From NCBI GenBank assembly GCA_964487565.1, contig CAZARN010000011.1:1-62323 (forward strand): a stretch of DNA of 62,323 bases, given 5' to 3'. Of this stretch, positions 15,146 through 24,309 are shown piece by piece; the stretch's first letter is position 1; every line of letters begins with the position of its first letter. This stretch comes from Phil1 sp964487565. Its GTDB lineage: Bacteria > Bacillota > Clostridia > Christensenellales > CAG-138. The position numbers and the translations under genes were made by a program. The notes beneath the pieces were generated by a model, which worked only from the letters and a program-made list of their open reading frames with translations, searched no databases and had not been told where the DNA came from.

Positions 15146-16063
15146 TCATTCACCGTCTCCATGCGCCGCGGCGCCGAGGGCGCTCAGCTCATCTATTATG
15201 AATGCGGCCGCAGCGCCCAGGGGCATATCCTCTCTGTACACGGCATAGAACTGCCGCTTTGCATACGGCGCGTCGAAGCGGAAAAGCACAAGCTCGCCCG
15301 CCGGGGCGAATCGCTGCGCCGCAAGACGCGACACGATCGATATTCCGAGCCCGTTCATTACGGCGCGCAGCACGGTCTCCGTCCCCGAAAGCACCGCCGC
15401 CTCGCGCAGGCCTTCGGTGCGCACGCCTATGCTTTCAAGCAGCTGTTCCGTCCGTTCGCGCGTGCCCGAGCCTTCCTCGCGCATTATGAACGGAAAATTC
15501 TGCACCACGTCCGGCGCGAGCCTGCCTTCCATCGCGCGGAAATACTCCGTGTCCGGCGCCGCCGCGACAAGCTCCTCCTCTATCACCGGCACGAACCTTA
15601 AGCCCGCGCGTTCCGCGCGCGTGCCCACGATGCCGAGCGCCGCCGCGCCCGTTTCCACCATTTCCAAAGCCTCGGCGCTGTCGCCCTCGTTCACGCGAAG
15701 CTTCACGTTCCCGAAGCGCTCGCGCACGCGCGGCAGTATCTCGGGAAGAAGGTATTGCGCAGGGACCGTTGACGCGGCGACCGTCAGCGACGTTTCGCCC
15801 CCGCCGCGCATGGTCCTCAATTCGTCCTGCGCCCGCTCGCAGAAGTTGACGATCTGCGCGGCGTATGTGAAGAAGACCCTTCCCTCGCATGTAAGGCTGA
15901 GCCCCTTTGTGGAGCGCACGAAAAGCTTCGCGCCCAGCTCATCCTCAAGCGAGCGTATGTGCGCGCTGACTGTCGGCTGCGTGATGAAGAGCGCCTGCGC
16001 GGCCTTGGAAAAGCTGCTCAAACGGGCCACTTCAATGAAAATGCGGAGCTGTCTCAGCTGCAT
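15146..16063 (-). CDS. LysR-family regulator, selenium-metabolism-associated type
   Basis: 305-residue LysR protein directly upstream of the yedE operon in the same direction, so a natural candidate regulator of it. Helix-turn-helix at the N-terminus (LRQLRIFIEVARLSSFSKAA, FITQPTVSAHIRSLEDELG) and an effector domain from about residue 90 (TVAASTVPAQYLLPEILPRV). It is related along its length to the LysR at 10267-11169. Its own promoter is at 16117-16145. Effector unknown. Confidence 0.9.
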   Translation of the reverse strand: MQLRQLRIFIEVARLSSFSKAAQALFITQPTVSAHIRSLEDELGAKLFVRSTKGLSLTCEGRVFFTYAAQIVNFCERAQDELRTMRGGGETSLTVAASTVPAQYLLPEILPRVRERFGNVKLRVNEGDSAEALEMVETGAAALGIVGTRAERAGLRFVPVIEEELVAAAPDTEYFRAMEGRLAPDVVQNFPFIMREEGSGTRERTEQLLESIGVRTEGLREAAVLSGTETVLRAVMNGLGISIVSRLAAQRFAPAGELVLFRFDAPYAKRQFYAVYREDMPLGAAAAFIIDELSALGAAAHGDGE

Positions 16064-16116
16064 ATGCCCTGTATTCCCCCCGAAACGTATATCATATGAT
16101 CGATGTTTTCGCTTTC

Positions 16117-16145
16117 ATTATATGAGGCGGAAGGTATCAAGTCAA
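16117..16145 (-). promoter_or_regulatory. Promoter of the second LysR gene
   Basis: Minus strand: TTGACT (16145-16140), 17-bp spacer, consensus TATAAT (16122-16117). A 10-bp palindrome ATCATATGAT at 16091-16100 lies just downstream of the predicted start and may be an autoregulatory site. Confidence 0.7.
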
Positions 16146-16278
16146 TCGCGACGCTCAAAAAGCGCCCTTTTTATATCGCACGCTATATATTTTTTGTCAT
16201 GTGGTCATCTAATTTGGATTTTCGGGGCGTTATGATCGATTTTATCGATGGATTTTCAGTAACTATCAGAACTATCTA

Positions 16279-16308
16279 TTGGCAAAATCGCCGCCATGGT
16301 TCTACAAT
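16279..16308 (+). promoter_or_regulatory. Promoter of hppA
   Basis: TTGGCA (16279-16284), 18-bp spacer, TACAAT (16303-16308). Predicted start near 16315, about 50 bases before the ATG. The 304-bp divergent region 16064-16367 otherwise holds the LysR promoter and an ATCGAT-TTT-ATCGAT repeat near 16233. Confidence 0.6.
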
Positions 16309-16367
16309 CATGCTTAGAAAACAATTTAACATTTTTATCGTGCATTTTATATTTCGGAGGTAAATAT

Positions 16368-18356
16368 ATGGACGTCTTTTTATTTCTTGCGCCCGTTTTG
16401 AGCGTGGCTGCGCTCGCCACGGCCCTGATACTTGCCGTCAAAACGTGCAAGCTTGACGCTGGTACCGAAAAAATGCGCGGCATCGCGCGCTCCATAAGCG
16501 ACGGTGCAGAGGCCTTTCTCGGTTCCCAGTACAGGATACTCGCCGTGTTTGTTTTCGTTGTTTTCCTCGCGATAGGCTTCGGCATCGGCAACTGGGTCAC
16601 CGCCGTGTGCTTCATCGCAGGCGCAGGCCTTTCCGTGCTTGCGGGCTTCTGCGGCATGAAGGTCGCCACAAAGGCGAACGTGCGCACTGCGAACGCCGCC
16701 AAAACATCCGGTATGAAAGCGGCGCTCTCCGTCGCGTTTTCCGGCGGCGCCGTTATGGGCATGTGCGTTTCCGGTCTCGGGCTTCTCGGCTGCTCGCTTG
16801 CCTATATCATCACAAGAAATATCGACGTGCTTTTCGGCTTCTCTCTGGGCGCGTCAAGCGTCGCGCTTTTTGCCCGTGTGGGCGGCGGCATATATACGAA
16901 GGCGGCCGACGTCGGCGCCGACCTTGTGGGTAAGGTCGAAAGCGGCATCCCCGAGGACGACCCGAGGAACCCCGCCACCATCGCGGACAACGTCGGCGAC
17001 AACGTGGGCGACGTTGCAGGCATGGGCGCGGATCTTTTTGAATCCTATGTGGGCGCGCTCATTTCGGCGATAACGCTCGGCATAGCCCTTTCGGGCGAGA
17101 CCGGCGCGATGTTCCCGCTGCTCCTCGCGGCGGTTGGCGTGTTCGGTTCGATCATCGCGACAGTCGTCGTCAAGTCAGGCAAGGTGAACGACCCGCAGAA
17201 GGCGCTTTCCCGCGGGACATACGCCGCAAGCATAATCGTCGCCATAGCCTCACTCATAATGAGCAAGCTCATCTTCAACGGCTTCGGCCAGTCCGTCGCC
17301 GTGATAATGGGTCTTGCCGTGGGCACGCTTATAGGCATAATGACCGAGTACTACACTTCGGATAAATACAAGCCCGTCCGCCACATCGCCGATCAATCAC
17401 AGACGGGAAGCGCAACCACGATAATTTCCGGTCTGGCGATAGGCATGAAGTCCACCCTCGTGCCGATCGTGCTCATCTGCATTGCCATCGGCGGCGCGTT
17501 CGCCGCGGCGGGACTTTACGGCGTCGCCCTCGCGGCGGTCGGCATGCTCTCCACCACAGGCATCACCGTCGCCGTGGACGCATACGGCCCCATTGCGGAT
17601 AACGCCGGCGGCATCGCGCAGATGTCCGGTCTGGATGAATCCGTGCGCAAGATAACGGACAAGCTTGACTCCGTCGGCAACACCACAGCCGCCATCGGCA
17701 AGGGCTTCGCGATAGGTTCAGCGGCGCTCACGGCGCTCGCGCTGTTCATCTCATACGCGCAGACCGTTGGCCTTTCCATTATCGACGTGCTCGAAAGCGA
17801 AGTCATAATCGGCCTGTTCCTCGGCTCCATGCTCACCTTCCTCTTCTCCGCCCTCACGATGGATTCCGTCAGCCGCGCGGCGCAGAAGATGATCGAGGAG
17901 GTCCGCCGTCAGTTCCGCGAGATCCCCGGCATACTCCAGGGCACGGCCGAGCCTGACTGCAAGACCTGCGTTGCCATCTCAACCAGCGCGGCCCTCAAGG
18001 AAATGATCGTTCCCGGCGTGCTCGCCGTGGTGAGCCCCGTGCTTTGCGGTCTGCTGCTCGGCGTTGAAGCGCTTGGCGGTCTGCTCGCGGGCGCTGTTGT
18101 CACCGGCGTGCTGCTTGCGATATTCATGAGCAATTCCGGCGGCGCGTGGGACAACGCCAAGAAATATATCGAGGACGGCAACCTCGGCGGCAAGGGCAGC
18201 GAAGCGCACAAGGCCGCCGTCGTGGGCGACACCGTGGGCGATCCCTTCAAGGACACCGCGGGTCCCTCCATCAACATCCTCATCAAACTCATGACGGTCG
18301 TCGCGCTCGTTTTCGGGCCGCTGTTCGTGAAGTACGGCGGGCTGCTGCTCAAGTGA
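16368..18356 (+). CDS. hppA: K+-dependent membrane pyrophosphatase, probable Na+ pump
   Basis: Hydrolyses pyrophosphate to export Na+ (possibly H+). 662 residues from the ATG at 16368, chosen because a GGAGG site precedes it; the in-frame ATG at 16296 lies before the predicted transcript start. Catalytic motifs are intact: DVGADLVGKVESGIPEDDPRNP, DNVGDNVGDVAGMGADLFES, and GDTVGDPFKDTAGPSINI near the C-terminus. The motif GNTTAAIGKGFAIG has Ala where K+-independent enzymes have Lys, so it should need K+. Glu in DLFESYVG agrees with Na+-pumping members. About 16 membrane segments. It uses PPi from biosynthesis to build a sodium gradient. Confidence 0.96.
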   Translation: MDVFLFLAPVLSVAALATALILAVKTCKLDAGTEKMRGIARSISDGAEAFLGSQYRILAVFVFVVFLAIGFGIGNWVTAVCFIAGAGLSVLAGFCGMKVATKANVRTANAAKTSGMKAALSVAFSGGAVMGMCVSGLGLLGCSLAYIITRNIDVLFGFSLGASSVALFARVGGGIYTKAADVGADLVGKVESGIPEDDPRNPATIADNVGDNVGDVAGMGADLFESYVGALISAITLGIALSGETGAMFPLLLAAVGVFGSIIATVVVKSGKVNDPQKALSRGTYAASIIVAIASLIMSKLIFNGFGQSVAVIMGLAVGTLIGIMTEYYTSDKYKPVRHIADQSQTGSATTIISGLAIGMKSTLVPIVLICIAIGGAFAAAGLYGVALAAVGMLSTTGITVAVDAYGPIADNAGGIAQMSGLDESVRKITDKLDSVGNTTAAIGKGFAIGSAALTALALFISYAQTVGLSIIDVLESEVIIGLFLGSMLTFLFSALTMDSVSRAAQKMIEEVRRQFREIPGILQGTAEPDCKTCVAISTSAALKEMIVPGVLAVVSPVLCGLLLGVEALGGLLAGAVVTGVLLAIFMSNSGGAWDNAKKYIEDGNLGGKGSEAHKAAVVGDTVGDPFKDTAGPSINILIKLMTVVALVFGPLFVKYGGLLLK

Positions 18357-18375
18357 TATCAAAACGTTAAAAACC

Positions 18376-18403
18376 GGGGAAGGCTGTCGGCCTTCCCCTT
18401 TTT
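18376..18403 (+). terminator. Terminator after hppA
   Basis: GGGGAAGGC (18376-18384), loop TGTCG, GCCTTCCCC (18390-18398), then TTTTT. Lies 20 bases past the hppA stop, converging on spoVAE. Confidence 0.9.
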
Positions 18404-18408
18404 CGACT

Positions 18409-18780
18409 TCATTTTTTCGTTCTCGGCCGGAATATAACGGCGTTGAGCGCACCGAATATTATCGCGGCCGCGACCCCGCCCGCCGTGGCCGTTATGCCGC
18501 CCGTGAACGCGCCGAGCACGCCCTTTTCGGCGGCGGCCTCCATGGCGCCCTTGCCGAGCGCGTATCCGAAACCCGTCAGCGGCACCGTCGCGCCCGCGCC
18601 GGCAAACTCCACAAGCGGCTCATACAGCCCAAGCGCCGTCAGTATCACGCCCGAGGTCACAAACAGCACGAGTATCCGCGCCGGCGTAAGGCGCGTGTAG
18701 CTCATCAAAAGCTGACCGATCACGCATATCCCGCCGCCCACAAGAAACGCGAAAAGATAATCCTTCCACTGCATACTCAC
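18409..18780 (-). CDS. spoVAE: Stage V sporulation protein AE (SpoVAEb type)
   Basis: 123-residue integral membrane protein, part of the SpoVA channel that moves dipicolinic acid into the forespore and out at germination. Typical start KDYLFAFLVGGGICVIGQLL, then three further hydrophobic segments and the family stretch GAGATVPLTGFGYALGKGAM. The start overlaps the spoVAD stop by 4 bases. It shows clear family likeness to SpoVAC at 32717-33181 (CVIGQLL versus CCIGQLL; VPLTGFG versus VPITGFA). spoVAC is 14 kb away rather than in the same operon. Confidence 0.92.
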   Translation of the reverse strand: MSMQWKDYLFAFLVGGGICVIGQLLMSYTRLTPARILVLFVTSGVILTALGLYEPLVEFAGAGATVPLTGFGYALGKGAMEAAAEKGVLGAFTGGITATAGGVAAAIIFGALNAVIFRPRTKK

Positions 18781-19808
18781 AACCTCTCAAGCACAACGCC
18801 GTGCGCGACGCCCGGTATGCTTTCCCCCTGCATGCCGGAGGTCGGACTCATCAGTGCGCCCGTGGCCATGAAAAGCGCGCGTGAAAAGTCGCCCGCCTCC
18901 ATGCGCTTCAAAAGATATCCGTTGAGCGTCACCGCGCAGCAGCCGCAGCCGCTGCCGCCGCAATGCACGTTTTGATCCTCTGCGAAAATGATGTTGCCGC
19001 AGTCGAGGTGTCTGTCGGCGACGTCGATCCCATCGCGCGCGCACAGCTCCACAAAAAGCTCGCTGCCGAGGCGGCCGAGATCGCCCGTTATGACAAGATC
19101 GTAATGCGAGATATCAAAGCCTGTATCCTCGAGATGCGCCCTGAGCGTATCCGCGGCGGCGGGGGCCATCGCAGCCCCCATATTGGCCGCGTCCGTTATG
19201 CCAAGATCCACAACGCGCCCAAGCACCCCGCCTGTCACGAACACATGTTCATACCGACCCTTATCCCCGCATGAAGCGTCCGCGATCACCGTGCTGCCCG
19301 CGCCCGTCACCGTGCGCTGCGAGGTCGGCACGGCCTCGACGCCCATTTCAAGCGGCATGCGGTATTGCCTCTCCGCCGTGCAAAAGTGGCTCACGGAAGC
19401 GCAGGCGATATGCGAAGCATATCCCCCGTCGATGAGCATGGAACCCACAAGCAGGGATTCCGCCATGGTCGAACACGCGCCGTAAAGCCCGAGAAAGGGT
19501 ATGCCAAGCTCCCGCGCCGCGTAATTGGCCGATATTATCTGGTTCAGAAGATCGCCGCCGAGCAGCATGTCCGCGCCCTCCGGCGCAAGGCCGGCCTTGT
19601 CGAGCGCCATGCGCACTGCCTGCTCGAACATCTTGCGCTCCGCAAGCTCCCATGTTTTTTCGCCCCAGGTGTCATCCTCGAGCACCTTGTCAAAATACGC
19701 GCCTATCGGCCCGTCGCCCTCCATGGAACTGACGATCGCCGCGCCGGCCACGACGCGCACCGGATTCAAAAAACGCATCGTCCGGCGTCCTGTGCATTTG
19801 CTTCTCAT
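18777..19808 (-). CDS. spoVAD: Stage V sporulation protein AD
   Basis: 343-residue peripheral component of the SpoVA dipicolinate channel; thiolase-like fold. Recognised by IGAYFDKVLEDDTWGEKTWE, LGGDLLNQIISANYAARELG, the GACSTMAES motif at the pseudo-active site, and the C-terminal GSGCGCCAVTLNGYLL. Start at 19808 has a GGAGG site 8 bases upstream. It forms a two-gene operon with spoVAE. Expression in the forespore (sigma G) is expected from the family; I could not identify a convincing sigma G promoter in the 19809-19873 stretch. Confidence 0.95.
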   Translation of the reverse strand: MRSKCTGRRTMRFLNPVRVVAGAAIVSSMEGDGPIGAYFDKVLEDDTWGEKTWELAERKMFEQAVRMALDKAGLAPEGADMLLGGDLLNQIISANYAARELGIPFLGLYGACSTMAESLLVGSMLIDGGYASHIACASVSHFCTAERQYRMPLEMGVEAVPTSQRTVTGAGSTVIADASCGDKGRYEHVFVTGGVLGRVVDLGITDAANMGAAMAPAAADTLRAHLEDTGFDISHYDLVITGDLGRLGSELFVELCARDGIDVADRHLDCGNIIFAEDQNVHCGGSGCGCCAVTLNGYLLKRMEAGDFSRALFMATGALMSPTSGMQGESIPGVAHGVVLERL

Positions 19809-19873
19809 TTTTCCGCCTCCGGATATGTAATGGGCTTATTTTCGCCCGGAAGCGGTCTGATTATGCGAACATC

Positions 19874-19898
19874 AAAAAGCCGCGGCGCCCGCCGCGGC
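19874..19898 (-). terminator. Terminator after the response-regulator gene
   Basis: GCCGCGGC (19879-19886), loop GCCC, GCCGCGGC (19891-19898); on the minus strand it is followed by TTTTTG. It separates the two-component operon from spoVAD downstream. Confidence 0.85.
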
Positions 19899-19915
19899 AA
19901 AAACGCCTGATCCTC

Positions 19916-20614
19916 TCATCTGTCCGCCATCCTGTATCCCACGCCCATCTCGGTGAGGATATACTTCGGCGAAAGGCTGTCCATTTCAATTTTTCGTCTG
20001 ATGTTTGACATGTTGACGCGGAGTATGCGGTTGTTGTCCGCATCCGCGTAAGGCCCCCAGACATGTTCGATTATATAGCCGTATGTCAGCACTTTACCGG
20101 GCTGGCGCGCGACAAGCTCCACGATGCGGTATTCGACCTGTGTGAGCCGCACGGGTTCGCCGGAAACGCTGACGCTTCTTTTTGCAAAGTCGATCTCAAA
20201 CTCGCCGATGCGATAAGCGTCCTCCCTCGTGCCGTCGGACGCGGAACGGCGGCGCATCACCGCGCGCATCCGCGCAAGCAGCTCCGGCGCAGAAAAAGGC
20301 TTTGATATATAGTCGTCGGCCCCGTGATCGAGCGCCACGACCTTATCCCTGTCAGTTGTGCGGGCCGATACAACGATCACAGGCACGTCCGTCCATTTGC
20401 GCAGCGCCTTCAGAACCTCAATGCCGTCCATATCGGGAAGGCCGAGATCGAGCAGCACCACGTCCGGCATATGCGAGGTCATCATCGCGTTTGCCTCCTG
20501 CCCGCTCCTCGCGCTTATCACCTTGTATCCGCTTGCCGAAAGCAGCGTTTCAAGCACGCGCAGTATATAGCCCTCATCCTCGATCACCATCACGGTGTTC
20601 TTTATGCTGTCCAT
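19916..20614 (-). CDS. OmpR/KdpE-type response regulator
   Basis: 232-residue DNA-binding response regulator. The receiver domain begins NTVMVIEDEGYILRVLETLL; the phosphorylated Asp is in VVLLDLGLPDMDGIEVLKAL (about residue 54) and the conserved Lys in DDYISKPFSAPELLARM. The winged-helix output domain carries RLTQVEYRIVELVARQPGKV and HVWGPYADADNNRILRVNMS, most like KdpE. Start placed at 20614, 4 bases after the kinase stop; a longer frame upstream lies inside the kinase gene. No kdpFABC potassium pump is in the window, so its targets are unknown. The divergent peptide-transport operon at 22320 is a plausible one. Confidence 0.92.
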   Translation of the reverse strand: MDSIKNTVMVIEDEGYILRVLETLLSASGYKVISARSGQEANAMMTSHMPDVVLLDLGLPDMDGIEVLKALRKWTDVPVIVVSARTTDRDKVVALDHGADDYISKPFSAPELLARMRAVMRRRSASDGTREDAYRIGEFEIDFAKRSVSVSGEPVRLTQVEYRIVELVARQPGKVLTYGYIIEHVWGPYADADNNRILRVNMSNIRRKIEMDSLSPKYILTEMGVGYRMADR

Positions 20615-20618
20615 CGGA

Positions 20619-22115
20619 TCATCCCTTCTTTGGCAGCGTGAAGCTGAACACGGCGCCGCCGTCCTCGCTGTTGCCGCCCTCAATCTCTCCGCCGTGCGCG
20701 CGGATGACGCTCCTGCATATTGATAGGCCGAGGCCCATGCCATGGCGCGAATCGCCGGTTTTTGCCGCCGCCGGTTTGAAAAGCGTGCCGAGCTTGTCCT
20801 CGGACAGCCCTCGGCCGTAATCGCGCACATAGAAGGTCACATCGTTTTCCCCGTCGCGCACGATTATATCTATCCTGCCCTCTTCGCCCGAATAACGCGC
20901 GGCGTTTTCGATGAGGTTCATCAGCACCTGCACGATCATCATCGGGTCCATAGGTATCATTATAAGCTCATCGGGCTGCTGCGCGTGAAGCTCCGCCCGC
21001 GGGAAACGCTTGTGCGCGCGCTCGATTGCCTCGCCTATGACCTCTTCAACAGGCTCGAGACTTTTTTTGAGGTCAGGCCCGCTCGGCCCAACGCGCGTGA
21101 CGGAAAGAAGGTTTTCGACCATCCGCAGAAGCCACGCCGCTTCCTCCCCGATGCTGTCGATAAGCTCCCGTTTGGCCTTTTCATCGAGCGTGACCCCGCT
21201 TCCCTCAAGCGCGGAGCACGCGCCTATTATGCCCGTCAGCGGCGAGCGGAAGTCATGCGAAATTGCGCGAAGGAAATCCGAGCGCATCCGCTCAAGCTCC
21301 TTTTCCATCTCGGCGCGCCTGTTCTGCATGGTAAGGCGCTGCTTTTCAAGGGCTACGCCCGCGCGCACGAGGATCATTTCCACCGTCTGCATCATATACG
21401 GATCGGGCGGGGCCGCGCAGTCGCACAGTATGCCCACCACCGCAAGCGTTTCCTCCCTCACCTTCACAGGGATATATCTGAACGCGCTGTGCGTGAACGA
21501 ATCAGTGCCGAAACCCGTGTATCGCCCGCTTTCAAACGCGGCCTTCGCCGCAGCAAGCTCCGTTGGATAAAGTATAAGCCCGGACGGAAAGCTTTCGGCC
21601 GCGCGGAACCCCTCCTCATCGGGGACATAGAAAGCCGAAGCCCTGCCGCTCACGTCAAACAGATGGCGGAGCGTCAGCCTGTAAAGATCCTCCGCCGAAG
21701 CCGCGGTGAGCAGATGAAGATTTATCTCCGAAACGAGTTTTTCACGATAGCTCTGCTCGCGGTGCGCGTTTTGCTGCTCCCGCATCCGCGCGGTCAGTCT
21801 GCCCGTGATGAGTGACGCCGTGACAAGACCGACGGCGGAAACGAGCAGGTATACGGGCGATGCGGGATTGCCCGCCGCAAGCGCAAGCGTTGCATACATC
21901 AGAAGCGACGCAAGCACGGTTGTGATGTTCCACAGCGCGCCCGTCTGCGCGCGCCCCGCAAGCACCGCCACCGGGATGAGCAGCGGTATGCCGAAGTATA
22001 TGTTCTTTGTGAACTGCGCGCATATGAATACGATCACCGCGGAGATGAGCGAGAGCATGAGCGCGCGAAGATCCCTTGCAAGGGAACGAGGCATATGCCT
22101 TTTTCCGCTTTCCAT
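20619..22115 (-). CDS. KdpD C-terminal-like sensor histidine kinase
   Basis: 498-residue membrane kinase. Order: DUF4118-like membrane block of about four segments (residues about 13-110), a GAF-like region (about 150-255), HisKA with the phospho-acceptor His in RAISHDFRSPLTGIIGACSA, and a HATPase with N box LMNLIENAARYS, YVRDYGRGLS and GMGLGLSICRSVIRAHGG. It matches the C-terminal half of KdpD and lacks the N-terminal KdpD and Usp domains that handle K+ sensing in the full protein. Start chosen at 22115 because GGAGG sits 9 bases upstream; 22121 is only 3 bases away from it. A TATAAA box lies just upstream. Confidence 0.92.
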   Translation of the reverse strand: MESGKRHMPRSLARDLRALMLSLISAVIVFICAQFTKNIYFGIPLLIPVAVLAGRAQTGALWNITTVLASLLMYATLALAAGNPASPVYLLVSAVGLVTASLITGRLTARMREQQNAHREQSYREKLVSEINLHLLTAASAEDLYRLTLRHLFDVSGRASAFYVPDEEGFRAAESFPSGLILYPTELAAAKAAFESGRYTGFGTDSFTHSAFRYIPVKVREETLAVVGILCDCAAPPDPYMMQTVEMILVRAGVALEKQRLTMQNRRAEMEKELERMRSDFLRAISHDFRSPLTGIIGACSALEGSGVTLDEKAKRELIDSIGEEAAWLLRMVENLLSVTRVGPSGPDLKKSLEPVEEVIGEAIERAHKRFPRAELHAQQPDELIMIPMDPMMIVQVLMNLIENAARYSGEEGRIDIIVRDGENDVTFYVRDYGRGLSEDKLGTLFKPAAAKTGDSRHGMGLGLSICRSVIRAHGGEIEGGNSEDGGAVFSFTLPKKG

Positions 22116-22229
22116 ATACATGCCCCTCCGTTTATCATTTTATACCGCAAAGCCCCGCCGCGCAACCGTGTCCGGGGCGGCGCGGGCGCCAAGGCTTGTT
22201 AAAAAAATGCTAAGAACGCTTCCAAAAGG

Positions 22230-22257
22230 TTGAACACGCGGTGTAAAAGAATATATT
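22230..22257 (+). promoter_or_regulatory. Promoter of the second peptide-transport operon
   Basis: TTGAAC (22230-22235), 16-bp spacer, TATATT (22252-22257); TATTAT two bases further is an alternative. Predicted start about 22265, leaving a 55-base leader with a GGAGGA site. Confidence 0.5.
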
Positions 22258-22319
22258 ATTAGCCTGTTAAAGGGTATACATATCACACTGCCTATCAAAC
22301 ACTACAAGGAGGAACTCAC

Positions 22320-24290
22320 ATGAAACGTCTACTAGCGATACTGCTTGCGGCAATAATGATTTTTGCCGCGGCGGCATGCCAGACCCAGACAGCGGAAGAG
22401 CCCGCGGCCGAGCCCACGGCAACACAGGCTCCCGAAGAAGTTGTCGGAGCGGCGGAAGAGATAACGGAAAGCAAGGAATACGAGCGCGTATATAACACCT
22501 ACTTCTCTTCTTCCTATGCTTCTTTCAACTACTTCTCCACAGCCTACGCCACGGTGCGTGAGATCGTCGCCAACTGCATCGACGGTCTTGTCGAACCGGA
22601 TATCTACGGCGTATACGTCCCCTCCCTCGCGGAGAGCTGGACCTGCAACGAAGACCAGACCGTTTGGACCTTCAAGATCCGTCAGGGCGTCAAGTGGATC
22701 GACAACACCGGCGCGGAGACCGAATATGACGTGACCGCCGAGGATTTTGTCGACGGCATCCGCTATATCGGCGATCCTTTGAACGGCGCATACTCGCTGC
22801 GCGTCGTGCGCAACCTTATCCACGGCCTCTATGATTACTATTGGACGCTCGACGACATAGACTCCGGCGCGATCACCGATCAGAAGCGCGAGGACGTCGT
22901 CGCCTCCTTCGATGAGACGGTAGGCGTCAAGGCGCTTGACGATTACACCCTTGAGTACACGCTCGACAGCAGCGCGCCTTACTTCCTCTCCCTCATCGAG
23001 AGCAGCATGCTCCTTCTCCCCGTCCAGTATGATTACGCGATGGAAATGGGCGAAGATTTCGGCATTGACAACGAGCATATGCTCTATTGCGGCGCATACT
23101 ACATCTCCAGCTTCGAGCGCGACAAGGCCATCACCCTTACCGCCAACCCGTCTTACTGGGATATCGGCAACATCACCATCGATACCGTCCAGTATCAGAT
23201 GATTCCCGACGGCACCACCTCACTTGAGATGTTCAAGCGCGGCGAGACCGATTATACCAGCGTTGAAGCCGAAGAATACCTCTCCATGGCCGGCACGGAA
23301 TGGGAGGATAACCTCCTGCCCACCAGCCACAGCTTCTCCACGAACTATCTCTGGCTCGACTTCGCGGGCGAAAACCCCGAGTTCAACGCCTTCATCAACA
23401 ACGAGAACTTCCGCAAGGCGCTCCAGTACGGGCTTGACCGCGAGTCCATCGCGTCCCTGCGCGAGCCTGTCGACCCCACCCGTATACTGCGCAACACCAT
23501 CAACGCCGAAGGCGCAATATTCGACTCCGAAGGCGTGGATTATACCGATTACAGCCCCCTCAAGGAGGTCAAAGAGACCGACTATAATCAGCCCGAACTC
23601 GCGAAGCAGTATATGGAAGCCGCTATCGCCGAGCTTTGCGACGCCGACGGCAACATAATCGGCGTTGACGCATGCACGGTCGATTACCTGCCCGTCTGCT
23701 CGTTCGACGTTGACGGCAAGCTGCCTGTCACCATCTGCTATGTCGGAACCGACGACGAAGAAGAAATAATCATGGCGCAGCTCTTCAAGGCCATGCTTGA
23801 AGCCTCCATCGGCGCGGAGTATATCGATTTCCAGATTCAGGCGTTCAGCGGCTGGACCTATGGCACGGTTGCCGATCCGCTCAACTATGATATCTATTTC
23901 GATTCCCTCTCCACCGGCTATGCCGATCCTTCCGGCATCCTCACCCGTCTCACCACCGACGGCGCGGAGAACGTCGGCTGCTACGAAGTGCCCGAATATG
24001 ATGCGCTCATCGAGCAGGCGCTCAGCGCGGCCACATTTGAAGAAAGGCTTCAGTATTTCGCCGAGGCCGAGGCTTACCTTTGCAACGGCGCTTATATCAT
24101 CCCGTTCATTTCCTCCCTGCGCGGCTATTACATGACATACTCTGTCCCGTATACGAGCCCGCTCACGCTTTACGGCAATGAAAAATACAAGGGCACGCTC
24201 GTCATGAGCGATCCTCTCACCATCGATGAATACAACACCCTCAAGGCGGCGTATGAGATCGAGAGAGCGAAAGCCCTCGGCGCCGAATAA
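22320..24290 (+). CDS. Peptide-binding lipoprotein, OppA/DppA family (second system)
   Basis: 656-residue extracytoplasmic binding protein of SBP family 5. Signal MKRLLAILLAAIMIFAAAAC with lipobox Cys at residue 20, then an acidic Glu/Ala/Pro/Thr linker. The family body is clear: YGVYVPSLAESWTCNEDQTV, WTFKIRQGVKWID, the central TLTANPSYWD and FRKALQYGLDRESIAS. It also has an insert of about 60 residues after residue 140. First gene of an operon with two permeases, a fused double ATPase and two hydrolases. It is only distantly similar to the binding protein at 2767-5235, so the two systems probably take up different peptides. Ligand unknown. Confidence 0.95.
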   Translation: MKRLLAILLAAIMIFAAAACQTQTAEEPAAEPTATQAPEEVVGAAEEITESKEYERVYNTYFSSSYASFNYFSTAYATVREIVANCIDGLVEPDIYGVYVPSLAESWTCNEDQTVWTFKIRQGVKWIDNTGAETEYDVTAEDFVDGIRYIGDPLNGAYSLRVVRNLIHGLYDYYWTLDDIDSGAITDQKREDVVASFDETVGVKALDDYTLEYTLDSSAPYFLSLIESSMLLLPVQYDYAMEMGEDFGIDNEHMLYCGAYYISSFERDKAITLTANPSYWDIGNITIDTVQYQMIPDGTTSLEMFKRGETDYTSVEAEEYLSMAGTEWEDNLLPTSHSFSTNYLWLDFAGENPEFNAFINNENFRKALQYGLDRESIASLREPVDPTRILRNTINAEGAIFDSEGVDYTDYSPLKEVKETDYNQPELAKQYMEAAIAELCDADGNIIGVDACTVDYLPVCSFDVDGKLPVTICYVGTDDEEEIIMAQLFKAMLEASIGAEYIDFQIQAFSGWTYGTVADPLNYDIYFDSLSTGYADPSGILTRLTTDGAENVGCYEVPEYDALIEQALSAATFEERLQYFAEAEAYLCNGAYIIPFISSLRGYYMTYSVPYTSPLTLYGNEKYKGTLVMSDPLTIDEYNTLKAAYEIERAKALGAE

Positions 24291-24309
24291 GACGCATCGC
24301 GTCCGAACG

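Noticed and set aside
18777..19915. Sigma G promoter upstream of spoVAD
   Set aside because: Only poorly spaced partial matches were found; the forespore promoter cannot be placed by eye.
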